Origin: Gentiana macrophylla
Lineage: Eukaryota > Streptophyta > Magnoliopsida > Gentianales > Gentianaceae
Direction of reading: 5' to 3'
Length of the DNA: 64,000 bases
NCBI GenBank assembly: GCA_026214975.1
Contig: CM047810.1
Span: forward strand, 97,914,316-97,978,315
In this document: piece after piece, positions 45,781-56,390 of the stretch
Layout of the letters: every line of letters starts with the position of its first letter
Position numbering within the stretch: position 1 is the first letter of the stretch
Notes under the pieces: generated by a model
Seen by the model: only the letters and a program-made list of their open reading frames with translations
The model's database searches: none
What the model was told of the DNA's origin: nothing
Made by a program: the position numbers and the translations under genes

Positions 45781-46379
45781 AAGAATTAGGGCTCACAGAA
45801 AAATTGGGGCTGCAATGAAGTGGATGAAGATGCAGCAAGCAGAGTTATTTCCACTGCTTATGCGGTAAATATACAGCTAATTTCTTGTTAGGACACTCGC
45901 AGCAGAAGCCCTATATGGTGCCTTATCCTTAAAATGAAGAATAAAAATAGAGTTTGTCTCAAATAGCTTCCACAGCAGAGTTTCTATCTCTATTTATTTT
46001 TAGGGATATGAACAGTGCATCCCTACTTGTGGGGATGCACTATTCACGCCCTAAACATATTTAATTATTAAAAATTATAGGGATAGAGATGCTGCTGGAG
46101 TGAAATAATAAATATTTAATGTGTATAAATAGGGTTGTGAGGTAGAATATGTATTATTTAATATTATTTAAAATGTTATAGGGATAAGGATAGAGATGCT
46201 GTTGTGGAGGTTTTTGAATTGGGATGTTGTAAAATAGAGATATGTATTATTTTATATTATTTTAGGGATAAAATTTGGGGATTCTGCTAGGATAATCTAT
46301 CTCTTCTTTGCCTTGATTTTCATTTGCAAGAGCTCATTTCACTTTTTTCTGCAAATTTTTCTTCTAAAAGAGCTGCTTC
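45781..46379 (+). promoter_or_regulatory. promoter/leader of F-box pseudogene G5, with a MITE-like insert
   Basis: Leader homologous to other cluster members (AAGAATTAGGGCTCACAG..., ATGCAGCA..., ACAGCTAATTTCT). An upstream ORF of 17 codons lies at 45815-45868. Between GTTA (about 45890) and ATCTATCTC (about 46293) a ~400-base unit interrupts the leader: left end GGACACTCGCAGCAGAAGCC, right end GGGGATTCTGCTAGGA, imperfectly inverted, with internal GATAGAGATGCTGYTG repeats; probably a MITE. The leader resumes (GATTTTCATTTGCAAGAGCTC) and is then cut by the copia element. Confidence 0.5.
45815..45868 (+). CDS. upstream ORF in the G5 leader (17 aa)
   Basis: MKWMKMQQAELFPLLMR then TAA. It occupies the same leader position as the G8 uORF (60054) and the next-gene uORF (63896) and shares M-x2-K-M-Q-Q and F-P. 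May be a regulatory uORF or chance. Confidence 0.35.
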   Translation: MKWMKMQQAELFPLLMR

Positions 46380-46556
46380 TATTACGAGGACTACGACTAC
46401 GAGACGACTACGAGACGACTATTGTGTATTATTGATTGTATTTACTTATTAAGGGTAGATTAGTCGTTGTGTAGAATTATTAAAGCCCTGAGAGTGGCTA
46501 TATATTTGTATCTTGTGTTTGATGAAAGGGGATATACAATTGACTGAACATTGACA
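46380..46556 (+). repeat. COP1 5' LTR (177 bp)
   Basis: Very short LTR. Contains the 11-base tandem duplication near 46398-46420. Ends CATTGACA and abuts the primer site. Confidence 0.95.
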
Positions 46557-46572
46557 TGGTATCAGAGCCAGG
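46557..46572 (+). other. COP1 primer-binding site
   Basis: TGGTATCAGAGCCAGG, the standard complement of the 3' end of initiator methionine tRNA used by plant copia elements. Confidence 0.9.
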
Positions 46573-46610
46573 TTATTTAAAAAAAAAAAAAAAAACCAAC
46601 GACAGCAATT

Positions 46611-49600
46611 ATGTCGTCTTCTCCCGTTGGAGCAGCTTAATTTGATTATGGCTGCACAGGCAAGGGGAGATACAGACAAGACGACCCTGGATCGGGCTTC
46701 TCAGATCTTGACGCAAGAAGATACCTTGCGTGGACAATCCGGTGGTCTACCGACTTCGGACATAGATGGAAAGCTGGATTTTCAGCTTCAGGCAGACACA
46801 AAGCCATGGACGACGGCGACCATGTACGACGGCGACCAGCTCTGTTCGGACTGCAACGGGGCTGGTCATGCTTAGGATATTTGCTTCCAATTACATGGCC
46901 TCTCCAATCAGTGGGATGCTAGGCCGAGAGCGCCTCATGGGGCGCCATGGCTCAAGAGAGAGGCGACCACCGGCAGCAGCAGTTGGGACTTGGATAACTC
47001 AGGTCAACACCGCACAGCTCCAAGGGAATAAAAGTGGGCCGTCTGGCTCGACTCAGCTCGTAGTCAGCTTGGATCACCCCACATCAGTTGAACAAGATGG
47101 GTTGTCTAACCTCAGCTCGGCTCAATGGCAGAGAATTTTAGATCTATTGAATGTCTCTAAATCGAGTGCTCGTTTGACTAGTAAATACTCGTGGATTATT
47201 GACACCGGGGCAACTCACCACGTGTCGGGTGACCGAACTTTATTTGTACAACTACGACCGATTGAGAATTGTCCAATTGGCTTACCGGATGGACGTTCCT
47301 CGTTTGCAACCCATTCGGGAACGGTTATTTTGTCGGGAAATTTACGACTTTTAAATGTTTTCTACGTACCAGGATTAAATTGTAATTTGATTTCGGCGTC
47401 CCAATTTTTGGACGATCATAATTGTGTTATGCAGCTCACCGATCGTTTATGTATTATGCAGGACCGGATGACGAGGACGTTGGTTGGACTGGGTGAGCGT
47501 GTGAATGGGCTTTTTTGGTTTGTGGGCGTTCCAGGGGGTCGGGTTCTGGCCATTGATGGTGCGGAGACTGCAGATTTGTGGCACCGGCGTTTGGGACACC
47601 CATCAGAAAAGGTTCTTCGGCAGGTTCCTAATATTTCTGTTTCCAAAAATTTAAATAAATATGGATGTGATATCTGTTTTCGGGCAAAGCAGCCTCGTGA
47701 ACCTTTTCCCATTAGTGAGAATAAAGCTAGTCGTGTTTTTGAGCTGATACATTGTGATTTATGGGGACCTTATAGTATACCCTCGACATGTGGTGCTACG
47801 TATTTTTTGACTATTGTTGATGACTATTCTCGTTCGGTTTGGACTTATCTATTATTGAATAAAATGGAAGTCGAATCTGTTTTCTTGGATTTCATTGCTT
47901 TAGTTTCTCGTCAGTTCGAGGTTACTATTAAACGGGTTCGTAGTGACAATGGAACAGAATTTAGACCTTTGTTTCCTTATTTTCGCAAAGAAGGTATCAT
48001 CTTTGAAACGTCTTGTGTTAGTACTCCTCAACAGAACGGCCGGGTAGAACGGAAACATCAACACATTCTTAATGTTGCACGTGCATTACGTTTTGATGGA
48101 CATTTGCCGCTTAAGTTTTGGGGGGAATGTGTTATGGCTGCGGCTCATATAATTAATCGAACGCCATCTAGTGTTTTGAATTTTAGGACGCCTTATGAGT
48201 CTCTTTTTGGAAAAAAACCGGACCTCTCAATGCTTCGAATTTTAGGATGTTTATGTTACGCCCACGACCATCGTCACACTCATAAATTTGCTAGCCGGAG
48301 TAGTAAATGTGTTTTCCTTGGTTACCCGTTTGCGAAGAAAGGATGGACCTTGTATGACCTAGATACGGAGGAGATCTTTGTTTCTAGGGATGTTAAATTT
48401 TTCGAACATGTGTTCCCTTTTTCCCAACCGACAGGTAGTGAAACCCATGTAGTTCCTTACCCTTTGTTTGAATATGTTGGCATAGTAGATCATTGGTTCG
48501 ATGCCTCTCCTACCGGTGATCCACCCTTGCCGGATCCTCCGGTTGAGGGAGGGACAGACTTGACAGTTGACACAGGTGATACTGAGGGTAATATAGTGCC
48601 TTCACCACCACCGCGACATCTAGGTGACGGTACTGAAGAGTTGGGTAGGGGTAGACGACAGAAGATTCCGAACTCGCGCTTCCAAGATTTTGTGACGCAC
48701 ATATTGATTGATCAGAAAAAGTCCCATTCCACGCTCTTCCGGTCCGTCAGTTTCCTCAGGTACTCCGTATCCTCTTATGCATTTTATTAATTATGATAAG
48801 TTTTCTGATAAACATCGTAAGTACCTTGCAGCTATTACAGTGGGTAATCCTCCTAAATCTTTTAAGGAGAATATGAAACATGAGGGGTGGCGTAAGGCCA
48901 TGTCAGAAGAAATTCAGGCACTTGAAGATCAGGGTACTTGGGTTTTGCAACCTCTTCCCCCCGGGAAAAAGGCATTGGGGAGTAAGTGGGTGTATACAGA
49001 AAAGTATGACGAGCACGGAACACTACAGCGTCTAAAAGCCCGGTTAGTGGCATTTGGGCATCACCAAGAAGAAGGTATTGATTACACAGACTTTTTCTGT
49101 GGGGCGAAGATGGTTCTGATTCGGACATTTCTCGGTGTTGCAGGCGAAATAAACAATTGGGACATTCATCAAATGGATGTTCATAATGCATTCTTGCATG
49201 GGATTTGGAGGAGGAAATCTATATGAAAATTCCTCCCGGGTTTGAGCAGCGGGGATCAAACTTGGTTTGCAAGATGCGCAAATCGTTATACGGGTTGAAA
49301 CAGGCCCCGAGGTGCTGGTTTGCGAAGCTTGCTTCTGCTTTGCGTGAGTATGGTTTTCATCAGTCCTACTCCGATTATTCATTGTTTACTTTGCATCGAG
49401 GCAGTATTGAGCTATATGTCCTCATTTACGTCGATGATATGATTATTGCCGGGAACGATAAGGTTGCGATGCGGATTTTTAAAGACTACTTGGGGAAATG
49501 TTTTAAAATGAAGGACCTTGGAGTGTTGAAATATTTTCTTGGGATTGAGGTGGCGAGGAACAGGGACGGAATTTTCTTGAATCAGCGAAAGTATGCCCTT

Positions 49601-50428
49601 GATATTATTCATGAAGCTGGTTTACTTGGGAGCAAGCCAGCTGATTTCCCGATTGAGCAGAATCACAAGTTGGCCCTTGCTACGGGCGAGTTGTTGAGTG
49701 ATCCGGGGCCTTATCGTCGGTTGATTGGTCGGCTTATATATCTTGGTGTTACCCGACCTGATCTGGCTTATTCTTTGCATGTATTATCTCAGTTCATGCA
49801 GGCACCCTGTGTTGACCATTGGGATGCGGCACCGTGTCTCGTCAGATATTTGAAGAAGCATACGGGTCAAGGAATTTTATTGCGTTCGGATAGCTCGCTT
49901 CTTCTTGAAGGTTGGTGCGATTCTGATTGGGCGGCTTGCCCACTTACTCGACGTTCATTGAGCGGTTGGTTTGTTTTCCTTGGTCTTTCCCCGATCTCTT
50001 GGAAGTCCAAGAAACAAACCACGGTATCCCGATCATCGGCCGAGGCTGAATATCGATCGATGGCTTCAGTTACATGTGAGTTGAAATGGTTGAAACGGTT
50101 GCTTGCGGACCTTGGTATTCGTCATCCCCCGGGGATACGACTCTTTTGTGACAGCCAATCGGCCTTATATATCGCACAGAACCCGGTCTTTCATGAACGC
50201 ACGAAGCATATCGAGGCGGATTGTCATTTCGTGCGGGATGCAATCACGGATGGATTGATTTTGCCGTCGTATGTCCCTACACGGCACCAGTTGGCGGATA
50301 TTTTTACGAAGGAATTGGGTCGTCAACAGTTTGAGTTTTTATTGCGGGCGTTCGAGATCTTTACGCTCCCACTTGAGGGGGGGTATTACGAGGACTACGA
50401 CTACGAGACGACTATTGTGTATTATTGA
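46611..50428 (+). pseudogene. COP1 gag-pol, partly deleted and frameshifted
   Basis: ATG 46611 (MSSSPVGAA) stops at once at 46638; most of gag is missing. A gag tail with zinc knuckle CSDCNGAGHA-(stop)-DIC follows (TAG at 46873-46875). Frame 46766-48790 has the protease (WIIDTGATHHVSG), gag-pre-integrase (LWHRRLGHPSEK, CDICFRAKQ), integrase (HCDLWGPY, RSDNGTEF, QQNGRVERKHQ) and the RDVKFFEH tail. After a shift near 48720, frame 48708-49226 starts RT (KARLVAFGHHQEEGIDY). A lost G at about 49200 (HNAFLHG-D-LEEE) leads to frame 49205-50428: YGLKQAPR, YVDDMIIAG, then RNase H (WCDSDWA, SRSSAEAEYR, CDSQSA, HQLADIFTKEL). The frame ends at 50428, 45 bases inside the 3' LTR. Confidence 0.92.
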
Positions 50429-50549
50429 TTGTATTTACTTATTAAGGGTAGATTAGTCGTTGTGTAGAATTATTAAAGCCCTGAGAGTGGCTATATATTT
50501 GTATCTTGTGTTTGATGAAAGGGGATATACAATTGACTGAACATTGACA
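50384..50549 (+). repeat. COP1 3' LTR (166 bp)
   Basis: Preceded by the polypurine tract ACTTGAGGGGGGG. Its first 45 bases also encode the last residues of pol (GGYYEDYDYETT-). Confidence 0.95.
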
Positions 50550-50598
50550 GCTTCTCTAAGTCCCCTGCCCCCAGTTGGCTAGTAATATTTAGCTAACT

Positions 50599-52018
50599 AT
50601 GAAGCAAAGAGATCCGCAATAAGTGTCCATAATTTTTTCTATAAGACAAAAGAACATCACTATTGATTTGGTTGATAGGATAAGCGATTTACCCAACTCC
50701 ATTCTTGGTGCTATTCTCTCTTTTCTTCCCACTAAGAATGTTGTATCCACCTCTATTCTTTCAAAAATATGGAAACACGTGTGGGTGACAGTATCTAGTC
50801 TTGATTTCTGTCACCGGGGTTGCTTTGATGAGCAAGATGAAGGCGAAGATATGAAATTCGTCCGATTTTTTAAACATGTTTTGCTTCTCCACGATGTTGG
50901 ATCCATAAATAAGTTTTGTTTGGTCTGGAATCCTATGTCTATTTCATGCTCTGATGCCAATTCATGGATTGTTCATGCAATTACAAGTAATGTCCAAGAG
51001 CTTTTTCTCTGTGTTGGGACTCCTTTTGGACCATATGATCTCCCTGAACTATTCAAAATGCCTATGTGTGTTTGGAGCTGTGATTCGCTATGATCTTTGG
51101 AGTTGAGTGGTGGCATTTTCGTTTCAGACACAATTGAGGTTTGTTTTCCAAGACTTGAAAGTCTAAAACTTGTTTGGATTGTTTTCGAGTCTGAAGAAGC
51201 TTCTAAAAAACTTATAGGTGGATGCCTAATGCTTAAATGACATATTCGTTTCGAAAAGATTACGATTTTATGTATACAATATCTTGAACTTCTTTGAGAC
51301 TTCTTGAGCTATTTTGCGATTATCAAGAACATGTCCCTGGGGAAAATATTGGCAGCTGTTTGAAGTTAGAGGCTTCCTCACTAGAGTACCTGAAGCTAGT
51401 CGGTTATATATCTGCAATTTGCTGAAAAAAGTATAAGCTCTCTCGTTGAAGCTCAGTTTAGAATTCAGTTGCTTGAACCTAATTTCTCTGAAGAGGACTT
51501 TCAGTTGCTTGAACCTGATTTCCCTGGAGAGGGCTTTTGCAATTCACTCGTTGAAGCAGTTCGTACTTTTAATTGTGCAAAAGCTCTAACTTTCTCAACG
51601 GATGCTATGCGGGTAAGGAGTTCCCTTTTTTTATTGTTCTTTCTTTCTCACTTGACATTATTCAAAACAAAATCTAAAGATAATGTTTTCTAGTGGAAAT
51701 ACACTATCACTAACATTTTGATATTATCAGGCCCTTAGTTGTGCGGCAATAAGTTTGTCGACAGAGTTTAAGAGATTGGTGAAATTGGAGACATCAATTG
51801 GATGTTGTGATTGTTGGTCATTACGAGATTTTTTATACAAATCTCAGACAATCTAGAAGTTCTTACAATTTATCAAGTTAGATAAAAAAACTTCTGGAGG
51901 ATTTTTGTTTGAAAGATAGAGTGCGCTTTATGTTTATCAAACATTGACAAGTATAACCAGGATGTTTTTTTTATCTGTGATGCCATCGTCCAAATCGTAA
52001 TCATGAACATGTTGAATC
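50599..52018 (+). pseudogene. G5: F-box/LRR/FBD pseudogene
   Basis: ATG 50599 is in frame with the F-box but meets TAA at 50620-50622 (codon 8). The F-box itself is clear: LVDRISDLPNSILGAILSFLPTKNVVSTSILSK. A CGA-to-TGA change ends the frame at 51091-51093 (CDSL-stop-SLELSGG). Further stops follow (about 51237, 51290). The end of exon 1 (51470-51612) has a 36-base tandem duplication giving LLEPNFSEEDFQ/LLEPDFPGEGF. Exon 2 starts at 51731 (ALSCAAISLSTEFKRLVKLETS) and has a one-base insertion near 51825. Exon 3 starts near 51987 and is cut after NHEHVES by the LTR at 52019. The leader is separated from it by COP1. Confidence 0.88.
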
Positions 52019-53590
52019 TGTTGGAAGTAGCGCCCGAAAGACAATTTGTGTAATTGTTTTTTAGAATTAATAAATGACATATTTATTCTCATCTTATTAT
52101 TTGCTTCGTGCTTATAAGTAATACACTGCTGAAAACCCCAAGTCGTATCATATGTAGCCATACAACTTAGTGTGTGTCACACATGAGGATTATGTTTATG
52201 GTGATACACTTGAACTATTAGTCCATGGTGAACTTAATCAAAGTATGGGGTCTATTGATTAAACCACCATTAATGCGCCCAGAACACTTATGGTGTCACC
52301 GTCCTATCCGGACCGTTGACATTGGTTGTCTAAGTGGGGCATTTATATATGATGATCATATAGGACTGAACCGATTTAATCTGAGTTTCTCATATAATTC
52401 CGTGATTGAGAAATCTTATTAAATCACAAGTTGATCATATATGGATTAACCTTAATCCTGAAGTGATTACAGACTCCTACTTGTTTCAAGATAGGGTTTG
52501 ATGTGTTCGTTAAGGATCGCTAAGAGGCGCGGTCCAAATCACTTTCACGTGGGCACTATTCTGGAATGAGTGAGAAGTGTATGTCTCACAGATATGGAAT
52601 CCATTCCTTCCTGCGGGAAGTAGAAAGACAATTCCCTTATTTGTTAATCCTAGAAACTGATCGATCCCGGGAGTTCGTATTGGTTATGAACTAATTGATC
52701 ACTAGTGGGTTAATGGTAAATAAGGATAAGATGTATCGAAGAAGGTTTACGGAAATAATCCTACTTCAGTACGGATAGTCTATGGAGGGTTAGTTTATAT
52801 GAAATGATTATATCAATGGACACTTATCGACTCGACTCGACGTTTTGAGAATAAGTTATATCTATAATCGATATAGTTCGATTTGGGATTTATGGTGGCG
52901 TAATTCGAATTAATGAGTTGAGTAGAAATATTACATTCGATGAATATTTTATTCGATTTATTGTAGCTATCTTTATTTAGGTCCATGGTCCCCTAGTTGG
53001 CTCTAACACACGAGTGTTTTCTCGTTTTATGGAATCTCAAGAATAAATTAAATAGTTGGTCTATTTAATGAATATGCGAATATTATTATTGGGTAAATAA
53101 TGTTTAAAATAGAAAAGGCATTTTCTATTATTTTTGGCAAAAAGTGGCGCCACACATGTTGAGAAAATTAAGAAAAGAAATTTTTCTGGATTATGTCACA
53201 TGTGTAATTAATTATTTATTTATTTGTTAGATAATTAATGGAAAAATAAGAGATTGATTTTATAATCATTATCTCAATTTTGGAGATTATTGCTTATCTT
53301 TTGGCAAATATCTTTTCCTTATGGATATAGGTAATTGTATTGTGAAAATGATAACTCTCTCTTTGCTAGTTATTTTTCTATATAAAGAGAGTTCTTCCAA
53401 CAAAATTACAACACACAATTGGCGCCACACTTAAGAAAAAAGAAGAGAAAAATTAGTTTCTCGTTCTAGCCATTAGGAGGAGAAAAATCTAGGATTTTTC
53501 TTGGGCATTTTCGAGGAGGTTCTACGGCGAGGATCGACGTCCACCAGTCGTCATTAGGAGACACAATCCGGAAGACTACGGCATCTCCCC
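52019..53590 (+). repeat. partial LTR related to 12505-14217
   Basis: Starts TGTTGGAAGTAGCGCC and follows the other LTR landmark by landmark for about 1.57 kb (GAAAGACAATTTGTGTAATTG; GTAATACACT; GGGGCATTTATATATGAT; ATGGAATCCATTCCTTCC; TATATAAAGAG; ACGTCCACCA). The homology stops at about CGGAAGACTACGGCATCTCC, short of the LTR end, where F-box leader sequence begins. No internal region or partner LTR is present. It interrupts exon 3 of G5. Confidence 0.82.
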
Positions 53591-53599
53591 TTGGTCGAC

Positions 53600-54542
53600 T
53601 ACCTCTTCCTCTTCCTCTTCATTTTCATTTGCAAGACCTCACTTCACTTTTCTGCAAATTTTCTTGAACCTAATTTCCCTAAAGAGGACTTTCAGTTGCT
53701 TGAACCTGATTTCCCTAGAGAGGCCTTTTGCAATTCACTTGTTGAAGCAGTTCGTGCTTTTAATTATGCAAAAGCTCTAACTTTCTCAACAGATGCTATG
53801 CGGGTAACTACTCTATATGGTTTAGGAGCAATAATGAGTTGCGTATTCATTATTATACTTCTACTCTTCTCTTTGTGAGTGTTGTTGCCTTCAATATTGG
53901 TTGATTAAGATTTAACATGGCTCATATGTTGTTCCCTTTTCTTTTTTTCTTGTTCTTTTGTCACTTAACATTATTCAAAACAAAATCTAAAGATAATGTT
54001 ATCTAGTGGAAATACACTATCACTAACATTTGATGTTATCAGGCCCTTAGTTGTACGACAATAAGTTTGTCTACCGAGTTTAAAAGATTGGTGAAATTGA
54101 AGACATCGATCGGATGTTGTGATTGTTGGTCATTACGAGATTTCATTCAAAACTCGGACAATCTAGAACTTCTGAAGGATTTTTGTTTGAAAGATAGAGT
54201 GCACTTTATGTTTATCAAACATTGACAAGTATAACCAGGATGCATTTTTTTCTGTGATGCCAGCGTCGAAATCGTAATCATGAACATGATGAATCAAACT
54301 GGGTTGATGTACAACATCTGAGATGCCTATCTAACCGATTGAAAGCGGTCATACTTAATGGTTATCATGGTTTGGACGATGAGTGTGAGATGATATCTTA
54401 TATGTAACGGTACGGAAGTGCTCTTGAAATTATGAAGATATCTTGCGGTATAGGTGTCCCTGACAACACAAAGCTTGAGTTGCTTCAAAAGATATCTAGG
54501 TTCCCAAGAAAATCCCCGGCTTGTCAAGTTGAATTCTTCTAG
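53600..54542 (+). pseudogene. G5b: second truncated copy of the G5 F-box gene
   Basis: Begins with F-box leader text (TTTTCATTTGCAAGACCTC, cf. 46318) joined directly to the end of exon 1 (53660-53803), so the F-box and most LRRs are deleted. It retains the same 36-base tandem duplication as G5 (LLEPNFPKEDFQ/LLEPDFPREAF). Intron 1 is fuller than in G5. Exon 2 begins at 54043 (ALSCTTISLSTEFKRLVKL); exon 3 from 54264 has the FBD with a stop at 54405-54407 (YM-stop-RYGSALEIMKI) and ends near 54542. Adjacent G5 and G5b carry overlapping 3' parts on the two sides of the partial LTR. Confidence 0.85.
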
Positions 54543-54834
54543 TAGAGGTATGTCATGTGACGTGGAGAACATTCTTAACATGTTTGAGTGAAATCCTCAA
54601 ACAGAATTCAAGTAAATAACATGTTGCATGAATTTTTGAAGCAGAACCTAAGCAAACAATACGCGCGTGAATAACAATTACTATTTTTCTTCCTCTGTTT
54701 GATGACAGAGATATGTATAACTATTCTGCTTCTTTTCCCTCCATTTATTTATACCTTTTTTTTATTTTTATTATTGCCAATCTCTATTTCTGCTAGTGTA
54801 TGTTCTTCATATTCTTTAGTTGCTGAAACACACA

Positions 54835-54869
<35 letters not shown>

Positions 54870-54942
54870 ACACTGACACTGACACATTCACTAAATTTAT
54901 ACTGAATCAGCATGTCTTTATGGAAGTGTGCATATTGTCTTA
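54543..54942. other. intergenic, with (CA)n microsatellite
   Basis: 54828-54867 is a CA run followed by three CTGACA units. No gene. Confidence 0.6.
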
Positions 54943-55150
54943 TGCTATATAGTTTCTTCGGGTTGCAGGGAGGGATGCATATGGGAGCAGAATTTCCGAA
55001 AGCTTTTGCGTGTGATTAAACATACCACTCATATATGTCTCAACAAAACTGATTTTCCACTCATATGACATTAATATATGTCATATGATTTTAGACATGT
55101 AATGTGAAGTCTATGATTTTTGAACAGAGTCTATGATTCTATGAGCATGA
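54943..55150 (-). pseudogene. small copy of the aminotransferase-fragment flank
   Basis: Matches 59016-59220 base by base with few differences (TGCTATATAGTTTCTTCGGG, GGAGCAGAATTTCCGAAAGC, CATATATGTCTCAACAAAAC). It is the outer part of the alliinase-like fragment and its flank; the coding core is absent here. Confidence 0.65.
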
Positions 55151-56140
55151 TTCACTAGTCGGAGGAACTCATACAATATCTGAAAATATACCATAGACTA
55201 ATATTGATTGATACAAATCAAATACATAATTTTGTAATTATGAATGCAACTTACCTTAGGGCGTTTGTATTGACAACATTTTACCATGACATTACAGTTC
55301 GGGTAAGATTTGATTTTACATGTGTTTAAAATTAATGAACATTTATCTTTGTAAAGTTAAACTTATATTGAACTTTATGATTGTCGAATCTGACTTTGAT
55401 GTGTCGAAAATAAATTCACTATCTTTATCGTTAACAACTTATATTAATTTTTCTGTGAAACGAATATTCGACCTCTACAAAATCGAGATCGAGCCTGCAT
55501 TTAACTTACAATGGTCGAATTTCCGTGTGTTGTACTGAAAATAGATTCTTTACGGTGGCATTAGCGAATCCTCTTACTTCATCTCAGATAAAAAAAAATA
55601 GATATTCGATATCTGCATAATCAAATGTTGAACCATATTCAACTTTGTAACAATCGAATGTCAATATGATACCCAAAAATAAGTTTGCAAGCATGTCATT
55701 ACCAATTTCTTTTACTTTACGTGTGATTATGTTTCAACGTTATTTTCGTAAAAAATACATAAACATTGGAATAGTGAAATATTTTCTTTGAGGTCAATTC
55801 CACTGCAGCAAACAGTGGATTTTGGGTTATGAATAGTGGGTTTGTCCTTATCATTAAATTTATATTTTCACTGTTTCGATTCTTATTTTTCCCCTATTTT
55901 TTTGTCCTTTTAAACCACCACTCCTTTTAAAAAATGTTCTCCGCGTTTTTGTATTTATTTATATTTTATATTTTTATTTTACAGAAATGAAATATACACA
56001 TGCATCCTTTTTCGTCTCAAGTGGGACTCAATGTCTAATCACTGTCGGGTTATGAAATATACCTTGTTGGTTTCTCCAAGTCACAATGCCATACTTTCTC
56101 GAGTCGTAGTAGGAACAATAATGTGTGTGCATGTGTTTAT

Positions 56141-56176
<36 letters not shown>

Positions 56177-56390
56177 TATACCGAGAATTGAAAAACAATT
56201 TGAGTTAGTGGATCCGTATGAGTAAATGTGGTGTTAATTAGCGAGATTTTTTTTATAATTTTTTTTTATTTTGTTCTTTTATTATGACTACTAATATATG
56301 TAGAAGGGAAAAAGAAAAAGAAAAAAAGAAAAAGAGAGTAGAAAATAGGTGTGTCGCGAATTCTTTCTGGCATTAGGGCATACAGCCGAC
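55151..56390. other. intergenic and promoter of G6
   Basis: AT-rich with no gene. (AAT)n at 56143-56175, and an A/G-rich stretch (AAAAAGAAAAAGAAAAAAAG, about 56309-56330) close to the start of G6. Confidence 0.5.

Larger units (their letters stand above)
46380..50549 (+). mobile_element. COP1: young Ty1/copia element in the G5 leader
   Basis: 5' LTR 46380-46556, 3' LTR 50384-50549, target duplicate GCTTC at 46375-46379 and 50550-50554. The LTRs begin TATTACGAGG and end ACATTGACA; they appear identical except that the 5' copy has an extra 11 bases from a tandem duplication (GACGACTACGA). The primer site TGGTATCAGAGCC follows the 5' LTR directly, matching initiator tRNA-Met. The interior is only 3.8 kb because gag is largely deleted, and pol has frameshifts, so it was probably moved in trans. 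It sits between the leader and start of G5. Confidence 0.95.

Noticed and set aside
50623..51093. GTG as the start codon of G5
   Set aside because: Plant nuclear genes start at ATG. The in-frame ATG at 50599 is followed by TAA at 50620, so the gene is broken rather than GTG-initiated.
56349..56390. Earlier start (GTG 56349) for G6
   Set aside because: It is not an ATG. ATG 56391 gives the usual short N-terminus before the F-box, as in G1 and G2.
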